This document shows, piece after piece, positions 60,794-64,000 of a DNA stretch of 64,000 nt. The position numbers and the translations under genes were made by a program. Numbering within the stretch: the first letter of the stretch is position 1; every line of letters begins with the position of its first letter. The notes beneath the pieces are model-generated. The model saw nothing but the letters and a program-made list of their open reading frames with translations, was not told the DNA's origin and did no database searches. Source of the DNA: Mesorhizobium sp. PAMC28654 (GTDB lineage Bacteria > Pseudomonadota > Alphaproteobacteria > Rhizobiales > Rhizobiaceae); assembly GCF_020616515.1 (NCBI RefSeq), contig NZ_CP085135.1, positions 3,038,001 to 3,102,000 of the forward strand. Direction: 5' to 3'.

Positions 60794-61570
60794 TCAGACC
60801 CCGGCTTCGCTGCCGGCAATGCTGAGCCGTGCGCCAGCTTGCGCAAGGGCGGCGGCTACATCCTGCGGCGGCGCCTTGTCGGTGGCCAGTTCGGAAAACC
60901 CGTCGAAGCCGCAGACTTGGACCAGACCCTGGCGACCGAACTTGCTGTGGTCGGTTATGACGAGAGACCGCTGGCCGCGCGACAGCACCATGCGGGCGAA
61001 TTCCGCTTCTTCCAGATTGTAGTCCATGATGCCCATCGCGGCATCGACGGCGCCGGTGGAGATCACCGCGTGGCTGACGGAAAAGCGGCTGACAAACTCG
61101 ATGGCCGAGACGCCGAAGGCTGCGCCTGAATCGCTGCGCAACTCGCCACCGGCCATGTAGACCTTGTTGCCGTTGACGGTGGCCAGCGTGCGGGCGATGT
61201 CGGACGAGTTCGTCACGACCGTCAGCCGCCGATGTCCCAGCAGTTCGCGGGCGAGGAATGACGTCGTCGTGCCGGTGTCGAGCATGATCGATTCACCGTC
61301 GCGGATGGTTGCGGCGACCATGCGGGCAATGGCGCGCTTGGCATCGGCGTTCTCACGCATGCGTCGCTCGAACGGAGCTTCACCCGCCATCGACAGCAGG
61401 CCGATGGCGCCGTGCATCTTCAGCACCGAACCGTCGCTAGTGAGCGGCTTGACGTCGCGGCGCACGGTCTCCAGCGAAACGCCCAGCCGGTCGGCCAGAC
61501 TGGCGATGGTGATCGTGCCCTCTTCCTGCAGGAGACGCAGGATTTCGCTATGTCGCTTCGAGTGGATCAT
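60794..61570 (-). CDS. DeoR/GlpR family transcriptional repressor
   Basis: 258 aa. The DeoR HTH is HSEILRLLQEEGTITIASLADRLGVSLETVRRDVKPL. The C-terminal sugar-phosphate-isomerase-like sensor domain carries MLDTGTTTSFLA, TNSSDIARTL and the ITDHSKFGR motif. ATG 61570 fits the family N-terminus; a GTG at 61597 is possible but lacks a ribosome-binding site. It is divergent from the phosphotransferase/dehydrogenase operon across a 448-bp region, which it may regulate; the effector is expected to be a phosphorylated metabolite. Confidence 0.88.
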   Translation of the reverse strand: MIHSKRHSEILRLLQEEGTITIASLADRLGVSLETVRRDVKPLTSDGSVLKMHGAIGLLSMAGEAPFERRMRENADAKRAIARMVAATIRDGESIMLDTGTTTSFLARELLGHRRLTVVTNSSDIARTLATVNGNKVYMAGGELRSDSGAAFGVSAIEFVSRFSVSHAVISTGAVDAAMGIMDYNLEEAEFARMVLSRGQRSLVITDHSKFGRQGLVQVCGFDGFSELATDKAPPQDVAAALAQAGARLSIAGSEAGV

Positions 61571-61830
61571 CGGTTCTCGTTCGGTGAATTGCCGCACCCT
61601 TGACCGCTTCTAAGGCAAATATGCCGAGTATGACAAGGAATCCTCGGCATTATCGGGCAATAAGACATAAAAAGCCACAAATTTGCGTTGACAAGCCGCC
61701 CCACATGGCATGACACTGGCTTCGTGCAGGCTCGGACTGCCATGGGAAACTGATGACTGAGCCGCATCCAAACTTGCCCGCCGAAGCGCCTGGAAATTTG
61801 ATGGTGCCACGGCGACGACACTTTTCGAAT
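61571..61830. other. Upstream half of the divergent regulatory region
   Basis: 260 bp with no gene. The part near 61610-61700 is AT-richer (GGCATTATCGGGCAATAAGACATAAAAAGCC in pieces) and should hold promoters. GCCGAG...CTCGGCAT-like bases near 61623-61651 (TGCCGAG and CTCGGCA) form a 7-bp inverted repeat that could be a DeoR operator. Confidence 0.4.
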
Positions 61831-62010
61831 CCGCGGGGGCGGATGCCGGCCTCGAAAAGGCCGACTCAAGGGGCTCGTCGGTGCGGTGTGGGATTTAGGT
61901 CCCGAGGTTCGCACCGACGAGAACTTCGAAATCTCGAACACATGTCGCTACGGCGGTCCGTCACCGTCCTCCCGTCCGTGAGGCGTTGTCGACCCCTCGC
62001 CAAACGGGGA
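61831..62010 (+). ncRNA. Candidate structured 5' leader of the phosphotransferase operon
   Basis: Successive helices can be drawn. CGGCCT-CGAAA-AGGCCG (61847-61863) is the first. CTCGTCGGTGCG (61874-61885) pairs perfectly over 12 bp with CGCACCGACGAG (61910-61921), enclosing an inner GGGA/TCCC hairpin (61890-61903). Finally CCCC (61993-61996) can pair with GGGG (62006-62009), the start codon's ribosome-binding site. I could not match it to a riboswitch class I know. Existence of the stems is seen; function as cis-regulator is inference. Confidence 0.45.
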
Positions 62011-62018
62011 GCGAAGCC

Positions 62019-62906
62019 ATGACCGCCGAAGACCGCATCCGCACCTTGCCGTGCTGGGCGGGCAGCATTGATATCGCACCGCTGCCGGGCGGCCTCAGCA
62101 ACGCCAACTATGTGGTCAAGGACGCGGCTGGGCAGCACGTGGTGCGCTTCGGCAAGGACTACCCGTTCCACCATGTCTTCCGCGATCGCGAGGTGATGAC
62201 CGCACGCGCGGCGCACGCGGCGGGCTACGCGCCGGCCGTCCTCTATGCCGAACCGGGCATCATGGTGACGCAATTTCTGGGCGCCAGGACCTATCTGGCC
62301 GAGGACGTGCGCGCCAATATCGGCCGCGTTGCATCGCTGATGCGCGGGTTCCACCGGGAGATGCCCAATCACGTCTCCGGTCCCGGCTTCATGTTCTGGG
62401 TGTTCCATGTCATCCGCGACTACGCGCGTACATTGAAGGCCGGCGACAGCCGCATGACCGGCGAATTGCCTAGATATCTCGCGCTTGCCGACGAACTAGA
62501 GCGAGCGCAGGCGCTGCTGCCGATCGTCTTCGGCCACAATGATCTTTTACCGGCCAATCTGCTCGACGACGGCCACAAGCTGTGGCTGATCGACTTCGAA
62601 TATGCCGGCTTCAACACAGCGATGTTCGATCTCGCCGGCGTCGCCTCCAATGCCGGCATGTCCGAGGACGAGTCGGAAAAGCTGCTGACCGCCTATCTCA
62701 GCCGGGAGCCGGACGAGAAAATCCGCCGCTCGCATGCGGCCATGCAGTGCGCCTCGCTGCTGCGCGAGGCGATGTGGAGCATGGTTTCGGAACTGCACCT
62801 CGACGCGCCGGGCGTCGATTACGTCGCCTATACCGGCGAAAACCTGACGCGGCTCGAGATCGCGCTGGAAAACTACAGAACAAAATACGGGATTCAAAAA
62901 CCATGA
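62019..62906 (+). CDS. Choline-kinase-like (APH-fold) phosphotransferase
   Basis: 295 aa kinase-like fold. The glycine-rich start PLPGGLSNANYVV and catalytic loop FGHNDLLPANLL (Brenner motif HxDxxxxN with Asn in place of the first spacer) are present, followed by the metal-binding LIDFEYAG. The LSNANY and IDFEYAG forms are typical of bacterial choline/ethanolamine-kinase relatives. GGGGAG lies 7 nt upstream of ATG 62019, and that site can be sequestered in a leader helix. It overlaps the next gene by 4 nt. Small-molecule substrate (choline, ethanolamine or an amino-alcohol) not proven. Confidence 0.85.
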   Translation: MTAEDRIRTLPCWAGSIDIAPLPGGLSNANYVVKDAAGQHVVRFGKDYPFHHVFRDREVMTARAAHAAGYAPAVLYAEPGIMVTQFLGARTYLAEDVRANIGRVASLMRGFHREMPNHVSGPGFMFWVFHVIRDYARTLKAGDSRMTGELPRYLALADELERAQALLPIVFGHNDLLPANLLDDGHKLWLIDFEYAGFNTAMFDLAGVASNAGMSEDESEKLLTAYLSREPDEKIRRSHAAMQCASLLREAMWSMVSELHLDAPGVDYVAYTGENLTRLEIALENYRTKYGIQKP

Positions 62907-64000
62907 CATTGCCAACGCATGCCGGGATCGTCGTCATCGGCGGCGGCATCATCGGCTGTTCGACGGCCTATCACCTGGCCCGCGATCACAAGGCGGATGT
63001 CGTGCTTTTGGAACAGGGCAAACTGACGTCCGGCTCGACGTGGCATGCCGCCGGCCTGGTCGGGCAACTGCGCTCGTCGGCCTCGATCACCCGCGTGCTC
63101 AAATATTCGGTCGAGCTCTACAAGGGGCTGGAGGCCGAAACGGGGCTCGCCACCGGCTGGAAGATGACCGGGTGCCTGCGGCTGGCCACCAGTGCCGACC
63201 GCTGGACCGAATACAAAAGACTGGCGACGACAGCCAGGAGCTTTGGCATGGACATGCAGCTGCTGTCGCCGGCCGAGGTCAAAAGAATGTGGCCGCTCAT
63301 GGAAACAGGCGATCTCGTCGGCGCTTCCTGGCTGCCGACCGACGGTCAGGCGAGCCCTTCCGACATCACGCAGTCATTGGCCAAGGGCGCGCGCATGCAT
63401 GGCGCGAAGCTGTTCGAGGAGGTGCGCGTCACCGGCTTCGAGATGAAGGACGGACGCATCACCGTGGTCAAGACCAACAAGGGCGACATTGCCTGCGACA
63501 AGGTGGTGAACTGCGCCGGCCAGTGGGCACGACAGGTCGGCGCCATGGCCGGCATCAACGTGCCACTGCAACCGGTAAAGCACCAGTACATCATCACCGA
63601 GAAGGTCGACGGGCTGGCGACCGACGCGCCGACCATCCGCGACCCCGACCGCCGCACCTACTTCAAGGAGGAGGTCGGTGGACTGGTGATGGGCGGCTAC
63701 GAGCCGAACCCGCAGGCCTGGACGACTGGTGACGTGCCCAACGACTGGGAATTCCGGCTGTTCGATGACGACTACGACCATTTCGAACAGCACATGACAC
63801 AAGCGATCGCGCGCGTGCCGGCGCTCGAAACCGTCGGCGTCAAGCAGATGATCAACGGACCGGAAAGCTTTACGCCGGACGGCAATTTCATTCTCGGAGT
63901 GGCGCCCGAATGCGCCAACATGTTCGTCGGCGCCGGCTTCAATGCCTTCGGCATCGCGTCGGGTGGTGGCGCCGGCTGGGTGCTGGCGCAATGGGCTGTC
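62903..64000 (+). CDS. Dimethylglycine/sarcosine dehydrogenase-like FAD oxidoreductase (3' end outside window)
   Basis: The first 366 residues are encoded before the window ends; the frame is open at base 64000. VVIGGGIIGCSTAYHLA binds FAD. STWHAAGLVGQL carries the His that covalently links FAD in DMGDH/SARDH enzymes. NCAGQWARQVG and PVKHQYIIT are also family segments. Full-length relatives are about 800 aa with a C-terminal GcvT-like folate domain, which would lie outside. ATG 62903 overlaps the kinase stop (ATGA). Suggests oxidative N-demethylation of a methylated amine downstream of choline or betaine. Confidence 0.85.
   Translation, partial: MTLPTHAGIVVIGGGIIGCSTAYHLARDHKADVVLLEQGKLTSGSTWHAAGLVGQLRSSASITRVLKYSVELYKGLEAETGLATGWKMTGCLRLATSADRWTEYKRLATTARSFGMDMQLLSPAEVKRMWPLMETGDLVGASWLPTDGQASPSDITQSLAKGARMHGAKLFEEVRVTGFEMKDGRITVVKTNKGDIACDKVVNCAGQWARQVGAMAGINVPLQPVKHQYIITEKVDGLATDAPTIRDPDRRTYFKEEVGGLVMGGYEPNPQAWTTGDVPNDWEFRLFDDDYDHFEQHMTQAIARVPALETVGVKQMINGPESFTPDGNFILGVAPECANMFVGAGFNAFGIASGGGAGWVLAQWAV

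Noticed and set aside
61950..61990. CTCCCG-rich segment as an alpha-r14-type sRNA with anti-Shine-Dalgarno motif
   Set aside because: The conserved CCTCCTCCC motif is absent and no terminator with a T-run follows.
61831..62010. Glycine riboswitch
   Set aside because: I could not find the conserved GGAGAG-type aptamer cores; left as an unassigned structured leader.

Overview
The window looks like a chromosomal segment of a Mesorhizobium-type alphaproteobacterium (Rhizobiales). This is an inference. It rests on the high GC content, tightly packed operons with 4- to 11-nt overlaps, an fds formate dehydrogenase operon, IlvD/Edd sugar-acid dehydratase and MttB-family genes, many ABC importers, and dispersed intergenic palindromes of the kind common in Rhizobiales genomes. 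I saw no rRNA, tRNA, CRISPR array, transposase or prophage gene.

Layout. 1-4164: the tail of a peptide-type ABC importer operon (two permeases, two ATPases) and a secreted VOC-fold protein. 4187-16675: a catabolic region built around a monooxygenase/OYE-reductase fusion resembling 2-aminobenzoyl-CoA monooxygenase/reductase. With it are an SDR, a MarR regulator, an enoyl-CoA hydratase, an acyl-CoA dehydrogenase, a Rid-family protein, a RutA-like flavin monooxygenase, an HpcH/HpaI aldolase, an aminotransferase, an amino-acid importer without its ATPase and a class V PLP enzyme. Three start regions in this block share one AAGCYT-centred palindrome, which suggests a single regulon under the embedded MarR protein. 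16713-21977: a complete dppABCDF dipeptide importer (minus strand). 22451-25775: an acyl-CoA synthetase with a Lys/Ala/Pro-rich tail, a METTL20-like methyltransferase and a pentapeptide-repeat protein. 25925-31835: pgi with a HAD phosphatase, then a MocR regulator and an MttB-family methyltransferase that share an upstream motif. 31867-38444: a chromate efflux pair (rhodanese-ChrB fusion plus ChrA), an IlvD/Edd dehydratase behind a FadR-type operator, a CoxG-like protein and an ApbC/Mrp scaffold ATPase.

38554-45678: LysR regulator and fdsGBA-fdhD-fdsD, the soluble NAD-dependent molybdenum formate dehydrogenase. 45792-48708: a three-domain hydrolase/pseudo-cyclase/LuxR protein, a secreted AhpD-like protein and two small proteins. 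48891-55603: ydcSTUV-patD (minus strand), putative polyamine uptake and gamma-aminobutyraldehyde oxidation, with a LysR gene upstream. 55687-59232: a DedA protein and a phospholipid-methyltransferase-like enzyme, divergent from an OmpR/EnvZ-type two-component system. 59309-60647: an Rrf2 regulator, apparently leaderless and probably autoregulated, with a thioredoxin-reductase-like flavoprotein. 60794-64000: a DeoR-type repressor divergent from a choline-kinase-like phosphotransferase and a dimethylglycine/sarcosine dehydrogenase-like enzyme cut by the window end. A strongly base-paired leader precedes that last operon.

The best candidates for something undescribed are the shared-operator aromatic/N-compound catabolic regulon (4187-16675), the structured leader at 61831-62010, and the hydrolase/pseudo-cyclase/LuxR fusion at 45792. 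All functional assignments come from reading the translated sequence and recalled family features. No database search was run.
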